DNA of 64,000 nt from CAWKKW01 sp963850345. GTDB lineage: Bacteria; Acidobacteriota; Terriglobia; Terriglobales; Acidobacteriaceae. The stretch spans positions 248,001 through 312,000 of the forward strand of contig CAWKKW010000009.1 of assembly GCA_963850345.1 (NCBI GenBank), written 5' to 3'. Shown piece by piece: positions 22,986 through 30,967 of this stretch (positions within the stretch are counted from its first letter, which is position 1; each line of letters starts with the position of its first letter). A program made the translations under genes and the position numbers. The notes under the pieces were generated by a model. It was not told where the DNA came from and made no database searches. It was given only the letters and a program-made list of their open reading frames with translations.

Positions 22986-24731
22986 CTACGGCAGCACATA
23001 CCGGAGGTTGGCGAACTCCATCAAGGTGTGTGCGTTCTTTGGTGCGCCCGCGGCTACGGACCACGGGGCCCGTGTGACGTACGACGATTGCGTGATAAAC
23101 AGCAGCGCGCCAAATGGAGGCCGCTTCCAGAGCGTCGTCACCGTGGAGATCGTGCCCTCCTGGATCGCGCGATTGTTGGTATTCGGGCTGCCTGCAAACC
23201 CGTAGCCGACCAAGAGGGGTGTCTTGCTGCTCGGATCGAGCGACGAGAACCGCTGAAAATATGCTCCGCCGTAGTAGGCAGACAGAATGGTCGAAGGGAC
23301 TGCCTTCCACTCAAAGCCGGCCATGCCGGATCCCGAGTGCATCAGGCGTGCCTGGAACGGAGCCGTCGGAGAGCCCTGGCTGACGACAAGAGCGGGACCG
23401 AGGCCGTTGATGTACCGGGCTCCTCCATCGCTCCAATAGGAATTGGCAATGAGGTGAAAGTTCTTCACCAATTCAAGGTTTACGTTGGCGGCGACTCCTC
23501 CGCCTTCGCGAATATCAGTAGAAGGCGCGCCCTTTGTAACCGACGATGGCGTGTATACGCGAAGACCTGTCAGCAGGCCCGCGGTCTCCACATGCCAACT
23601 ACGGCCGCCAAACTTCTTGTCCACGGCGATCTTGCCGATCACGTCAGGATGCAGATTTGCAGTCGCTGTGTTCCCGCCGGCCCCGGTGCTGGAGTTCACG
23701 TCCACCTCGGCGGTATTAAACAGCGACGGAAAGCTCACTCCTCCACCCGTAAGTTGTTCCGGATTTTCGAGCGAGAGGCCGAGAGCCACGTTCTCTGTCG
23801 CGTGATACACCGCTCTCAATTGCGCTTGACGGGCATATGTCAGGCCAACCTGGTAATTCGTATCCAGGTGAAGCGTATTAAAGATCTCCGGCAGGAAAGG
23901 CGAAACACCCACGCGGTTCGGCGTCAGCAGAGACCAACTCTGCCCACCCAGTAGGTCCCAGCGACCGCGCGAGAGATTCAGGAAGTAGACCCGCAGCCGC
24001 AGACTGCTGCCGTTGGTACTCACGTAAGCGTTGCTGGGCAGATAACCGTTGAAATCGGCCTCAGCGTAACCGTAAGCCTTAGTCTTGCCAACGGTCTCGT
24101 CGACGCGCACCGTTAAGCGAGACGATTGCGCTGTGAACCGCGTCTCCGACAATCCGCCCTGCACCGTGTTGCTGAAAGGGATCGAAGCGAACGACGTTCC
24201 CAGCCCGCTGCCTACATCGGTTGAGCGATAGAGAGCCGTGAAATCCGCCCAGCCGCCAGGGGTAAAAGTTGCGTTGCCGATCTTGATGTACAGAGGTGCT
24301 TCTGCTGCGGTGCTCGGAGCGGCCTGCGCACGCACCAGCCCGGAGCGAACAAAGGGAGTTATAGATGAAGACGAGGAGGAAGGAGTAAGCGTCAGAGCGT
24401 GCGCTGCGGCGCTGAGTTCGGCCGCCGGAGCGGCGGAGTTTGTGTCCAGTCCACTGGCAGTATTCTCCAGCAACCGGTCCCGGAGTGTCTTCAACTCTTC
24501 TCGCTGCTCTTCAAGTTCCCGGCGCTGTTGCTCCAGTTGCTGCGACTGTTGTTGCATCACGCTTTGAAACTGCTGCAGGACTTCGCGCACCTCCGGCAAT
24601 CCGGCCGAAGCCGGCACGTGGATCGCATCGCTGCCGTTTGTTCCCGGCACTGCGCCTCCCCCAACCGCGCTGTCAGCGGGGAATGCAGGTGCGGCCATCA
24701 GAAAACCAGCTACCGCTATCGTTCGAGCCAT
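22986..24731 (-). CDS. Outer-membrane porin (DcaP/OprP-like) in the sulfur operon
   Basis: A 581-residue outer-membrane protein. Signal peptide at residues 1-19 ('MARTIAVAGFLMAAPAFPA'). A periplasmic coiled coil follows ('VLQQFQSVMQQQSQQLEQQ', about 45-90), a feature of DcaP-like porins that trimerise. From about residue 160 comes a long beta-barrel with alternating strands and a C-terminal strand ending in 'LRYVLP'. I chose the ATG at 24731 (AGGAA upstream) over an upstream TTG. It is the first structural gene after the left cysteine leader peptide and leads ssuABC, so it is probably the outer-membrane route for the transported sulfur compound; that role is inferred. Confidence 0.8.
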   Translation of the reverse strand: MARTIAVAGFLMAAPAFPADSAVGGGAVPGTNGSDAIHVPASAGLPEVREVLQQFQSVMQQQSQQLEQQRRELEEQREELKTLRDRLLENTASGLDTNSAAPAAELSAAAHALTLTPSSSSSSITPFVRSGLVRAQAAPSTAAEAPLYIKIGNATFTPGGWADFTALYRSTDVGSGLGTSFASIPFSNTVQGGLSETRFTAQSSRLTVRVDETVGKTKAYGYAEADFNGYLPSNAYVSTNGSSLRLRVYFLNLSRGRWDLLGGQSWSLLTPNRVGVSPFLPEIFNTLHLDTNYQVGLTYARQAQLRAVYHATENVALGLSLENPEQLTGGGVSFPSLFNTAEVDVNSSTGAGGNTATANLHPDVIGKIAVDKKFGGRSWHVETAGLLTGLRVYTPSSVTKGAPSTDIREGGGVAANVNLELVKNFHLIANSYWSDGGARYINGLGPALVVSQGSPTAPFQARLMHSGSGMAGFEWKAVPSTILSAYYGGAYFQRFSSLDPSSKTPLLVGYGFAGSPNTNNRAIQEGTISTVTTLWKRPPFGALLFITQSSYVTRAPWSVAAGAPKNAHTLMEFANLRYVLP

Positions 24732-24758
24732 ACTTCGCAATTCCTGTCTCCCAAGTGT

Positions 24759-24839
24759 TGTTCCCGAGTGCAATCATCGAAGACCTCTCCAACAGGGGTG
24801 GAACAGCAAAGCATGCAGAGATGCGCAGGCTCAAGTTCC
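24759..24839 (-). promoter_or_regulatory. Mutually exclusive hairpin segments in the porin leader
   Basis: On the minus strand the segments GGAAC (24839-24835), TGTTCC (24805-24800) and GGAACA (24764-24759) occur in that order. The middle one can pair with either flank, the arrangement expected of an attenuator. The pairings are only 5-6 bp and no U-tract follows, so this is suggestive only. Confidence 0.35.
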
Positions 24840-24868
24840 AAAAATGATGTGGAAAGGTAAGACGGGGC

Positions 24869-24928
24869 GCTAGCGAACTAGCAATAGGAGGGACAACAAC
24901 AAGTGCGGATTGAGGCGAAGTTTGCCAT
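24869..24928 (-). CDS. Left cysteine leader peptide (16 codons, Cys-Cys-Cys) with stop-codon hairpin
   Basis: The ORF itself is 24928 to 24878; it encodes MANFASIRTCCCPSYC and stops with TAG. Three consecutive TGT codons and a fourth TGC as the last sense codon make Cys 25% of the peptide. The ATG is only 13 nt past the -10 element of a strong promoter, and no ribosome site precedes it, so the transcript would be nearly leaderless. A 5-bp stem with a TTCG loop (GCTAG/CTAGC, 24869-24882) covers the last Cys codon and the stop. The porin-ssuABC operon follows after about 145 nt. This matches a cysteine-responsive leader ORF. Too short for gene finders. Confidence 0.75.
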
Positions 24929-24941
24929 CACGTAGATTCGG

Positions 24942-24970
24942 ATGCTAAAAGCAAGTCCCCGGTTTGTCAA
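24942..24970 (-). promoter_or_regulatory. Promoter of the porin-ssuABC operon
   Basis: On the minus strand TTGACA (24970-24965) and TAGCAT (24947-24942) are separated by exactly 17 bp. This is the best sigma70-type promoter in the window. The predicted transcript start (about 24935) is roughly 6 nt before the leader ATG. Confidence 0.75.
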
Positions 24971-25034
24971 CCGCTTTTGCTCGTTGCGCATGCCACTCTG
25001 TGATTAACTGCCGCACCTAAACCGCCCCTTTCGA

Positions 25035-25063
25035 TTGACAGCAGGCCCGGACTGCGACATCCT
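25035..25063 (+). promoter_or_regulatory. Probable promoter of the cysDNH operon
   Basis: A perfect TTGACA (25035-25040) is followed 17 bp later by CATCCT (25058-25063), a weak -10. The predicted start (about 25070) is only a few nt before the leader ATG at 25073. The weak -10 would leave room for an activator. Confidence 0.5.
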
Positions 25064-25072
25064 TAAAGCACG

Positions 25073-25165
25073 ATGTCTGTCTCTACTCACACCCGTTGTC
25101 AAAGCCTGCGCAGCTGTTGTTGTTGCAACAGCACGATGTGGCAGGTGTGCGGGCATTGTCGATAG
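25073..25165 (+). CDS. Right cysteine leader peptide (30 codons, Cys-Cys-Cys-Cys)
   Basis: This ORF encodes MSVSTHTRCQSLRS followed by CCCC, then NSTMWQVCGHCR and TAG. Codons 15-18 are TGT TGT TGT TGC; in total 7 of 30 residues are Cys. No ribosome site lies before the ATG, which sits 9 nt past the presumed -10, so it too may be read from a leaderless transcript. Two hairpins follow before cysD. Ribosome stalling at the Cys codons when Cys-tRNA is scarce would alter the folding of that leader. It shares the R-S/T-Cys-Cys-Cys core with the left peptide. A TTG-initiated frame that overlaps it (25035-25226) was rejected. Confidence 0.75.
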   Translation: MSVSTHTRCQSLRSCCCCNSTMWQVCGHCR

Positions 25166-25241
25166 ATTCCGAGTTTTCCCTGGAATCATCACTCTGAGAA
25201 CGAATCAGCCCACACCATCCCGGTAAGTGGGCTTTCTATTT
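25165..25241 (+). terminator. Hairpins of the cysD leader, the second terminator-like
   Basis: Hairpin 1 starts at the leader stop codon: GATTCC/GGAATC (25165-25187). Hairpin 2 is AGCCCAC/GTGGGCT (25207-25233) with a 13-nt loop and is followed by the T-rich TTCTATTT, so it resembles an intrinsic terminator. It lies about 70 bp before cysD, where a terminator makes sense only if it is conditional, that is, an attenuator. Confidence 0.55.
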
Positions 25242-25270
25242 CCATCGACTTGCCCCTTTCCATTTCATCT

Positions 25271-25289
25271 CGCTCCTGAATAAGGAGCG
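25271..25289 (+). promoter_or_regulatory. Hairpin enclosing AGGAG before cysD
   Basis: A 7-bp perfect stem CGCTCCT/AGGAGCG with a 5-nt loop hides an AGGAG. That AGGAG is 19 nt before the cysD ATG, rather far for a ribosome site; GAGG at 25293-25296 is better placed. It could still tune translation or protect the mRNA end. Confidence 0.4.
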
Positions 25290-25306
25290 GCAGAGGCATA
25301 ACCCGA

Positions 25307-26239
25307 ATGGCAACCCTGGTCACTGAACAACCCGCGAGCGCGACACTCACCAGTCATCTCAAACTGCTCGAGGCCGAGAGCATCCACATCTTCCGTGAAG
25401 TGGCCTCCGAATTCGAGAAGCCGGTGATGCTTTATTCCATCGGCAAAGATTCTTCCGTCATGCTGCGGCTTGCGCAAAAGGCCTTTCATCCCGGCCCCAT
25501 TCCGTTCCCGCTCTTACATGTCGATACGGGTTACAAATTCCGCGAGATGCTCGACTTCCGTGACGCCTACACCCGGGAACTCGGCGTAAAGCTGATCGTC
25601 TGGAGGAATGAAGAGGCGCTGGCAGATGGCGCCAACCCCGTGCGCCTGGGGACGCAACGCTGCTGCGGCCTGCTGAAGACGACGGCGCTGCTCGATTCTC
25701 TGCGCGCCCACGGCTTCGATGCCGCGTTTGGCGGTGCGCGCCGCGACGAAGAAAAGTCCCGCGCCAAGGAACGGATCTTCTCCTTCCGCGATAAGGCCGG
25801 CCAGTGGGATCCGAAAAATCAGCGGCCCGAGCTTTGGAATCTCTACAACAGCCGCACCGGCCCCGGCGAAAGCATTCGCGTCTTCCCGCTCTCTAATTGG
25901 ACGGAGCTCGACATCTGGCACTACATCCACCTGGAACAGATTCCGATCGTCCCGCTCTACTTCGCCAAGGAACGGCAAATGCTGGTTCGCGGAGAAAGCC
26001 TTATTCCCGTCGAACAATCGTTCGTGCAGTCGCTGCCCGGCGAAGAGCAATGGGTCAAGTGCCGTTTGCGTTCTCTCGGCTGCAGCCCCTGCACCGGCGC
26101 GATTCGCTCGGATGCAGACACCCTGCCCAAGATCATCGCCGAACTGGTTTCGTTCCGGTCGTCCGAACGCGCCAACCGCGTCATCGATCACGATCAGGAT
26201 GGTTCGATGGAGTTGAAGAAACGTGAGGGCTACTTCTGA
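25307..26239 (+). CDS. cysD: Sulfate adenylyltransferase subunit 2
   Basis: Catalytic subunit of ATP sulfurylase, which makes adenosine 5'-phosphosulfate (APS) from ATP and sulfate. The 310-residue protein belongs to the PP-loop ATPase fold: 'LYSIGKDSSVMLRLAQKAF' near residues 43-61 is the PP-loop. 'LLHVDTGYKFREMLDFRD' and 'FGGARRDEEKSRAKERIFSFRD' are the diagnostic CysD segments, and the C-terminus 'DGSMELKKREGYF' is the usual family ending. Stop of cysD and start of cysN overlap by one base. It is the first gene of the cysDNH operon under a cysteine leader. Confidence 0.96.
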   Translation: MATLVTEQPASATLTSHLKLLEAESIHIFREVASEFEKPVMLYSIGKDSSVMLRLAQKAFHPGPIPFPLLHVDTGYKFREMLDFRDAYTRELGVKLIVWRNEEALADGANPVRLGTQRCCGLLKTTALLDSLRAHGFDAAFGGARRDEEKSRAKERIFSFRDKAGQWDPKNQRPELWNLYNSRTGPGESIRVFPLSNWTELDIWHYIHLEQIPIVPLYFAKERQMLVRGESLIPVEQSFVQSLPGEEQWVKCRLRSLGCSPCTGAIRSDADTLPKIIAELVSFRSSERANRVIDHDQDGSMELKKREGYF

Positions 26240-27960
26240 TGGCCGTCTCGGATCTGTTGAACCACACCACCACCGCTCCCCAGGCTGCCGACGCCGACTT
26301 CTTCATTGAAGAATTTCTGGCCGCGGCTCAGGCCAAAGACCTGCTCCGTTTCAGCACTGCCGGCAGCGTCGATGACGGCAAGTCCACGCTGATCGGTCGC
26401 CTGCTCTATGACTCGCACAATGTTTACGAAGACCACGTGCGCGCCGTGACTCGCACCCATGGGCAGAGCACCACTTCGACTATCGATTTTGCGCAACTTA
26501 CCGATGGCCTGCGCGCCGAGCGCGAACAGGGCATTACCATCGATGTCGCGTACCGCTACTTCTCGACAGCCCGGCGCAACTTCATCATCGCCGACACTCC
26601 CGGCCACGAACAGTACACGCGCAACATGGCCACCGGCGCGTCGACCGCCGACCTCGCCATCATCCTGGTCGATGCGCGCAAAGGAATCCTCACGCAGTCG
26701 CGGCGCCACGCCTACATTGCCTCGCTGCTGGGCATTCCTCACATCGTCGCCGCCATCAATAAGATGGACCTGGTCGGTTACTCTGAGCAGGTTTACGAAC
26801 AGCATTGCACCGCGCTGCTCGACCTCGCCGCCAGCCTCGGCATCGAAAATCTCGTCTGCATTCCGGTCAGCGCGCTTGAAGGTGACAACGTCGTCAATCG
26901 CAGCGATCAGATGCCCTGGTATACCGGTCCAAGCCTGCTCGAACACCTCGAAACCGTGCCCGTTCATCAGGAAGCAGAGACCGCCGCCTTTCGACTCCCG
27001 GTGCAGAGAGTCATTCGTCCTGACCAGCATTTTCGCGGATTTGCGGGTCAGATTAGCGCAGGCAGCGTCCGTCCCGGAGAGACTGTGCTCGCGCTGCCTT
27101 CCGGACGTCGCAGTCGCGTGAAGTCGATCAGCACCTTCGACGGAGATTTGGATGTAGCCGCAGCGCCGCTCTCGATCACCCTCACTCTCGAAGATGAATT
27201 AGATATCAGTCGCGGTGACATGATCGTCTCGGTCGACGCTGCGCCTCAGGGGGGCAGTCGCTTCCAGGCTTCCACCGTCTGGATGAACGCGGAGCCGCTC
27301 GAACTTGGCAAGACCTATCTGCTCAAGCACACAACGCAATCCGTGCGTGCGCAGGTAGTCGAGATCGATCATCGGGTCAACATCCATACGCTCGAGAAGG
27401 AGTCCGCATCTTCGCTCGAGATGAACGAAATCGGCGTGCTCCAACTTGAGACCAGCCGTCTTTTGTTCGTTGACCCATACCGCGAAAATCGGACCACCGG
27501 CAGCTTCATCCTCATCGATCCTGCCACCAACGCCACCGTCGCCGCAGGCATGATTCGCGAAGTTCTCGAAGGAACGGGACTAGCGCCGCAGCCCGAGGAA
27601 ATTCATCGCAGTTGGACACACGGCGCTGCCCTGGTCAACGTTGCCAACAACCCTGCACTTGCAGCAGCCCTTGAGCAGGCTCTGCTGGCCCACGATTGCG
27701 CCGTTGTGCGCACGCGCGTGCAGGAGCCGAAGGTCTGGCGCGCGCTGCTCGATGCCGGGCTCATCTCCATCGTCGAAGCTGACATGGATCGTGAACCCGA
27801 CGGACAAGTGCAATTGCTGACCTCGCGCGAAAATGGGGCTAGTTTCGAAACCGATACTGTGACGTTTTCCGGTGAGGCCACAGTTTCAGCGTCGGTCGAA
27901 CAGATTCTGAACACGCTCGAATCGCTCCAGATCCTCAAAGGAAGAGAGAAGAGCGGATGA
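26239..27960 (+). CDS. cysN: Sulfate adenylyltransferase subunit 1 with degenerate APS-kinase-like C-terminus
   Basis: GTPase subunit that drives the ATP sulfurylase reaction. Residues 35-260 hold an EF-Tu-like GTPase: G1 GSVDDGKST, G2 region GITIDVAY, G3 DTPGHEQY, G4 NKMD. Two beta-barrel domains run to about 440. The protein is 573 residues, about 100 longer than a plain CysN. The extra C-terminus ('GAALVNVANNPALAAALEQ', 'WRALLDAGLISIVEADMD') aligns by eye with the start and middle of the CysC APS-kinase domain but lacks the P-loop GxxGxGKS/T. I read it as a vestigial CysC. This agrees with a downstream reductase that uses APS directly. It overlaps cysH by 4 bp. Confidence 0.94.
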   Translation: MAVSDLLNHTTTAPQAADADFFIEEFLAAAQAKDLLRFSTAGSVDDGKSTLIGRLLYDSHNVYEDHVRAVTRTHGQSTTSTIDFAQLTDGLRAEREQGITIDVAYRYFSTARRNFIIADTPGHEQYTRNMATGASTADLAIILVDARKGILTQSRRHAYIASLLGIPHIVAAINKMDLVGYSEQVYEQHCTALLDLAASLGIENLVCIPVSALEGDNVVNRSDQMPWYTGPSLLEHLETVPVHQEAETAAFRLPVQRVIRPDQHFRGFAGQISAGSVRPGETVLALPSGRRSRVKSISTFDGDLDVAAAPLSITLTLEDELDISRGDMIVSVDAAPQGGSRFQASTVWMNAEPLELGKTYLLKHTTQSVRAQVVEIDHRVNIHTLEKESASSLEMNEIGVLQLETSRLLFVDPYRENRTTGSFILIDPATNATVAAGMIREVLEGTGLAPQPEEIHRSWTHGAALVNVANNPALAAALEQALLAHDCAVVRTRVQEPKVWRALLDAGLISIVEADMDREPDGQVQLLTSRENGASFETDTVTFSGEATVSASVEQILNTLESLQILKGREKSG

Positions 27961-28676
27961 GTCAACTCACTCAGATTCCGTCGTCCTCCGCAGTGGCTCC
28001 GGTCGCCGGCCTGGATGCGAAGATCGCCGCCGCACGAACCCTCATCCAGCAGCAGATTGCCGCCAACCCGGCCGAGGTCTGTGTCACCTGCAGCTTTCAG
28101 GCTGAGGACATGGTCGTGTTGCGCTTCGTTGCCGACATCCTGCCCAACGTGCCCGTGCTCTTTCTCGACACTGGCTATCACTTCGGGGAAACCTACGCCT
28201 ACCGCGACCGCATGGCCGCCGAATGGAATCTGAACCTGGTGAACATTCTGCCGGAGCAGTCCGTCGCCGACCAGGAAGCACAGTTCGGCATCCTCAACCA
28301 GACCGCCCCCGATCGCTGCTGCGGACTGCGTAAGGTCGGCCCGCTATTCGCCGCCCTTGGGAACTACCATCTCTGGTTCACCGGGCTGCGCCGGGAGCAG
28401 TCGAAGTCTCGCGCGGAACTCCAGGCCGTCGACACCTTCCGGCTTCCCGAAGGCAAGCAGTTGCAAAAGATCAGTCCGCTCGCGGATTGGTCCACACGCG
28501 ACGTCTGGTATACCGCCGAGCAGCTTCAAATCCCCCTGCTTTCGCTCTACGAACAGGGATACTCGAGTATCGGTTGCGAGCCCTGCACCTCGCTGCCCAC
28601 CGATCCCGGCGATCCCCGGTCTGGACGCTGGTCTGGGCGCAAGCTCGAATGCGGGATCCATATCCAGCCGCAATAG
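27957..28676 (+). CDS. cysH: APS reductase (assimilatory, [4Fe-4S] type)
   Basis: Reduces APS to sulfite for cysteine synthesis. The 239-residue protein has the PP-loop-like fold ('CVTCSFQAEDMVVLRF', 'VPVLFLDTGYHFGETYAYRD'). Two cysteine pairs, DRCCGLRK and GCEPCT, bind a [4Fe-4S] cluster. The catalytic Cys is in KLECGIH at the C-terminus. The pairs mark it as an APS rather than PAPS reductase, in line with the absence of a working CysC kinase. It is translationally coupled to cysN. No sulfite reductase gene is in this window. Confidence 0.93.
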   Translation: MSQLTQIPSSSAVAPVAGLDAKIAAARTLIQQQIAANPAEVCVTCSFQAEDMVVLRFVADILPNVPVLFLDTGYHFGETYAYRDRMAAEWNLNLVNILPEQSVADQEAQFGILNQTAPDRCCGLRKVGPLFAALGNYHLWFTGLRREQSKSRAELQAVDTFRLPEGKQLQKISPLADWSTRDVWYTAEQLQIPLLSLYEQGYSSIGCEPCTSLPTDPGDPRSGRWSGRKLECGIHIQPQ

Positions 28677-28864
28677 CGATTCTGACGAATCTGAAATCAT
28701 TGCCGCGAGCGCATTTACGCCCGAGCCTCCTGCTCTTAATTCCGGATTCGTCCCGTCGTGTTTTTAAATTTGCTCTCCTGATCGTTCCGCGCAGAGTGGG
28801 CGCATCCTATATGCGGCTGTTGGCCTGCTGCTGAGAACGATTTTCGGCCGGGGCGCGGTGCGGT

Positions 28865-30784
28865 ATGCTGGGCGCAAGCGAAGACATGGCTCGAGACAAG
28901 ACAGACGCTCAACGATCCAACCGGCGCGCCCTGCTCGCCCGTGAACCCCTGCTACTGCTGGCAGTGGTCATCCTGACGCTCTATTTTGCCCGTCAGATCC
29001 TCATCCCCCTCGCCTTGGCCCTCACGCTCAACTTTCTCCTGGCGCCGGCAGTTATCTTCCTGCAAAAGCTGAAGCTGGGCCGCATGGCCGCCGTCGGCAT
29101 CGTGGTGCTGGGGGCTGCCCTCATCATAGTCACCATCGGATGGGTGGTCGCCACCCAACTCATTGGCGTTGCCGATGGCCTTTCCGACTACCAGATCAAT
29201 ATCCATAACAAGGTGGCCGCGCTCCATGCGCCTACCGCCGGCCCGCTAGCTCGAGCCGTGGAGAGCCTGCGAGCGATCAGTCAGGAAATTACCACCGTTC
29301 CCAAGAACGACGTCACCACTTCTACGCCTGCCGCTTCCCGCCGGCGGGCCGTGCAGAGTAAGCAGCCAACCGCGACTCCTGAAAATCCGCTGCCCGTCAC
29401 CGTGATTGAACCGGCCCGCAGTACCTTGCAATCCTTGCGGGACGTCGTGGTGCCCATTGGCAAGCCGCTGGGCGAGGCGGTCATCGTATTCATCTTCACC
29501 ATCTACATGCTGGTCAAGCGCGAAGATCTGCGCAATCGCCTGCTGCTGCTGGCCGGCATGGGCCACCTCAACCTCATGACCCAGGCGCTGAACGACGCGG
29601 CTCAGCGTATCAGCAGCTACCTGGTCATGAACTTCGCCGTCAACGCGAGCTACGGTGTCGTGGTCGCCATCGGGCTCTACTGCATCGGCGTCCCCAACGC
29701 CACACTCTGGGGCGCGCTGGCCGGCATCCTTCGCATCGTGCCCTACGTCGGCACGTTCATCGGCGCTACTTTGCCACTTCTCTTCGCTCTCGCTGTATTC
29801 AATACCTGGTGGCCGCCGCTGCTGGTCCTGCTCCTCTTCGGGGTCATTGAATTCAGCTTGAGCAACTTCATCGAACCCTGGCTCTATGGCTCCCATACCG
29901 GTATCTCTTCGCTCGCGCTGCTGACGACAGCCATTGTCTGGACACTCCTCTGGGGCTGGCCAGGCCTGGTGCTCTCGACTCCGCTCACCGTATGCCTCAT
30001 CGTGATGGGCCGCTATGTGCCGCAGATGTCGTTCCTGCATACGCTGCTCGGAGACGACGCGGAGTTGTCACCGGAAGCCAAGTTTTACGAACGACTGCTG
30101 GCCATGGATTATCCCGAGGCCCACCTGATCGCCGACAACTTTCTTGACGACAGGCCTTTGAAAGATCTCTACGACACCATGGTCTTGCCGGCGCTCGCGC
30201 TCGCCGAACAAGACCGCCACAAGGGCGCATTGGATGAGGTGCGCACCGCATTCCTCTATCAAAGTGCCGCCGAACTGGTTGCCGAACTGACCGACTACTC
30301 GGCCAAGAAGACTGACGCGGAAGCGCCTGCCGACATTCAGCCGGGTGTTCGGCCCTATCCAGTGGTTTGCGTCGCCGTCAACGATCAGGCAGACGAGATC
30401 GCCTCCACCATGCTGGCGCAGTTGCTGGAAAATGCCGGCAATCGCACCCTCATGCTGCCGGCGAGTGCATTGTGCCAGGAGATCCTGGAGCGTCTGGCTG
30501 AAGAGCCCAGCACCGTCATCTGTGTCTCCGCGCTGCCGCCCTTTGCGTTCAAACAGTCCCGCGCCATCTGCGTGGAGATGCGCAAATATCTCCCCGACAA
30601 CCGCCTGATCGTCTGCCTCTGGCGAAGCACGGTCGACCCGCTTCGATCGAAGGAGAGATTTGGAACTACCCGGCCTGATCGCGTCGCCACGACTCTCTCT
30701 GAAGCCCTGGAGCAGGTGCTCGAGTGGCAGCGGACCGATATCTCTGAGGAGCAACGCGCTCCCCGGGCCATGGGCGCTCTCTAA
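28865..30784 (+). CDS. AI-2E-family transporter with extra C-terminal domain
   Basis: A 639-residue membrane protein of the AI-2E transporter (PerM/YhhT) family. It has about eight helices in residues 25-390: 'LLLLAVVILTLYFARQILIP', 'VGIVVLGAALIIVTIGWV', and the conserved 'WGALAGILRIVPYVGTFIGA' and 'WGWPGLVLSTPLTVCLIVMG'. A hydrophilic insert with Pro/Ser sits between helices 3 and 4. Residues 490-625 are an added alpha/beta domain ('YPVVCVAVNDQADEIASTMLAQ', 'STVICVSALPPFAF', 'DNRLIVCLWRST') that looks Rossmann-like, perhaps like a B12-binding or response-type domain. Substrate is unknown. The start at 28865 could instead be 28886. Confidence 0.8.
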   Translation: MLGASEDMARDKTDAQRSNRRALLAREPLLLLAVVILTLYFARQILIPLALALTLNFLLAPAVIFLQKLKLGRMAAVGIVVLGAALIIVTIGWVVATQLIGVADGLSDYQINIHNKVAALHAPTAGPLARAVESLRAISQEITTVPKNDVTTSTPAASRRRAVQSKQPTATPENPLPVTVIEPARSTLQSLRDVVVPIGKPLGEAVIVFIFTIYMLVKREDLRNRLLLLAGMGHLNLMTQALNDAAQRISSYLVMNFAVNASYGVVVAIGLYCIGVPNATLWGALAGILRIVPYVGTFIGATLPLLFALAVFNTWWPPLLVLLLFGVIEFSLSNFIEPWLYGSHTGISSLALLTTAIVWTLLWGWPGLVLSTPLTVCLIVMGRYVPQMSFLHTLLGDDAELSPEAKFYERLLAMDYPEAHLIADNFLDDRPLKDLYDTMVLPALALAEQDRHKGALDEVRTAFLYQSAAELVAELTDYSAKKTDAEAPADIQPGVRPYPVVCVAVNDQADEIASTMLAQLLENAGNRTLMLPASALCQEILERLAEEPSTVICVSALPPFAFKQSRAICVEMRKYLPDNRLIVCLWRSTVDPLRSKERFGTTRPDRVATTLSEALEQVLEWQRTDISEEQRAPRAMGAL

Positions 30785-30967
30785 CTCATCACGCCAGAAC
30801 TGCACCGCCCTCGCGGTGTCCCGGCCCGCAACGAAGGTTTCCCCTCCGCTTCTCCAAAACGATATGATCGTTGACAACCCCGGATCTTCCTTGATGGCCA
30901 CGCGCGGAATCGCTTCCGCTCACAGCGTTCATCACCGCCGGCGGGAGAGACTCTGAGGAGGTTTGCT

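Noticed and set aside
25035..25226. 63-codon TTG-initiated frame with five Cys through the cysD leader
   Set aside because: Its presumed start codon is the TTGACA -35 element. The ATG-initiated frame with four consecutive Cys codons in another phase is the better leader ORF.
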